A stretch of 6,688 bases of DNA, from assembly GCA_937899365.1 (NCBI GenBank), contig CALBPH010000114.1, positions 1 to 6,688 of the forward strand. Direction: 5' to 3'. This DNA comes from an uncultured Leptolyngbya sp. Lineage in GTDB: Bacteria > Cyanobacteriota > Cyanobacteriia > Phormidesmidales > Phormidesmidaceae. The first letter of the stretch is position 1, and each line of letters starts with the position of its first letter. Of the stretch, positions 6,417 to 6,688 are shown one piece after another. Below the pieces are notes generated by a model, which was not told the DNA's origin, did not search any database, and saw only the letters and a list, made by a program, of their open reading frames with translations. The position numbers and the translations under genes are program-made.

Positions 6417-6688
6417 GAGTAGACTGCTTGTGTTGTAGGACGATTGGCTTTATGTCAGGTCAAGACTCGTCAGGAGCAAGTCTTGGAGACTACATTTTCA
6501 CCATTGTCCTAATCAAATCAGTTCAGTTTTGGTGCAGTCCTTGAATTGGACTATTGCGGCTAACTAATTTCAACTATTTTTTCAATCACTCTTTAGGGAT
6601 TCTCAATAAAGTCGGATAGTATCTTTACTCAGCAAACGGTTTGTAGGCCTGCATTTGTTAAATCAGTAAAGCAGTATTTTTCAAATCC
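6417..6688 (-). promoter_or_regulatory. Upstream region of wza, presumed operon promoter region
   Basis: These 272 bp, up to the window edge, hold no convincing coding frame and are AT-rich. They should contain the promoter of wza-wzc, read on the minus strand. The best sigma-70-like pair I can find is TTGATT (6511-6516) and TGTAGT (6489-6494) with a 16-bp spacer, giving a leader of roughly 65 nt. Each box matches consensus at only four of six positions. A small perfect palindrome, CAAAC-G-GTTTG, lies at 6633-6643 and could be a protein-binding site. Evidence is weak for any single element. Confidence 0.35.
6461..6485 (-). promoter_or_regulatory. Inverted repeat in wza leader
   Basis: CAAGACT (6461-6467) and AGTCTTG (6479-6485) form a 7-bp perfect stem with an 11-base loop, 45-69 bp upstream of the wza ATG. 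It sits at or just after the position where transcription would begin if the candidate promoter at 6489-6516 is right, so it could be an operator or a 5' mRNA structure. There is no independent support. Confidence 0.3.

Noticed and set aside
6536..6552. AGTCC-N7-GGACT inverted repeat upstream of wza
   Set aside because: Only five base pairs; not distinguishable from background without conservation data.

Overview
The window looks like cyanobacterial chromosome of moderate GC content. This rests on protein character: the divided-looking N-terminal TM protein on the plus strand reads like a family I associate with cyanobacteria, and the Wza/Wzc pair has cyanobacterial features (no lipobox Cys in Wza, non-canonical Wzc kinase motifs). 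None of the starts has a convincing Shine-Dalgarno sequence, which also fits cyanobacteria. I saw no HIP1 octamer (GCGATCGC) by eye. An Acaryochloris- or Leptolyngbya-type organism would fit, but that is a guess.

Plus-strand part (75-1421): one long reading frame for a membrane-anchored, helical-repeat protein of unknown function, broken by a single in-frame TGA at 636-638. The frame stays open and coding-like on both sides, so it looks like a recently interrupted gene, a recoded gene or a sequencing error. It converges on the minus-strand genes, with about 120 bp between.

Minus-strand part (read from 6416 down to 1541): a polysaccharide export module. First comes a Wza-like periplasmic/outer-membrane export protein with a signal peptide, a Poly_export domain and three SLBB domains (6416-4944). 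After 77 bp comes a Wzc-like co-polymerase/BY-kinase-fold protein (4866-2701). After a further 254 bp comes a class I SAM-dependent methyltransferase (2446-1541). Wza and Wzc would form the trans-envelope channel for an exo- or capsular polysaccharide. The methyltransferase may modify the glycan or a precursor, but this is inferred from position only. No glycosyltransferase, flippase or polymerase is in the window.

The non-coding stretches carry the other signals. The 254-bp gap between wzc and the methyltransferase gene is crowded with inverted repeats: two hairpins just after wzc, a perfect palindrome with 25-bp arms and a 1-nt centre, and a TCTAGA-AAAA-TCTAGA element beside the methyltransferase start. 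The 272 bp upstream of wza should hold the export operon promoter and contain a 7-bp-stem hairpin in the leader. No RNA genes, CRISPR arrays, transposase genes or phage genes were seen. Nothing here is a clear new system; the most unusual items are the interrupted gene, the palindrome and the degenerate kinase motifs of the Wzc protein.
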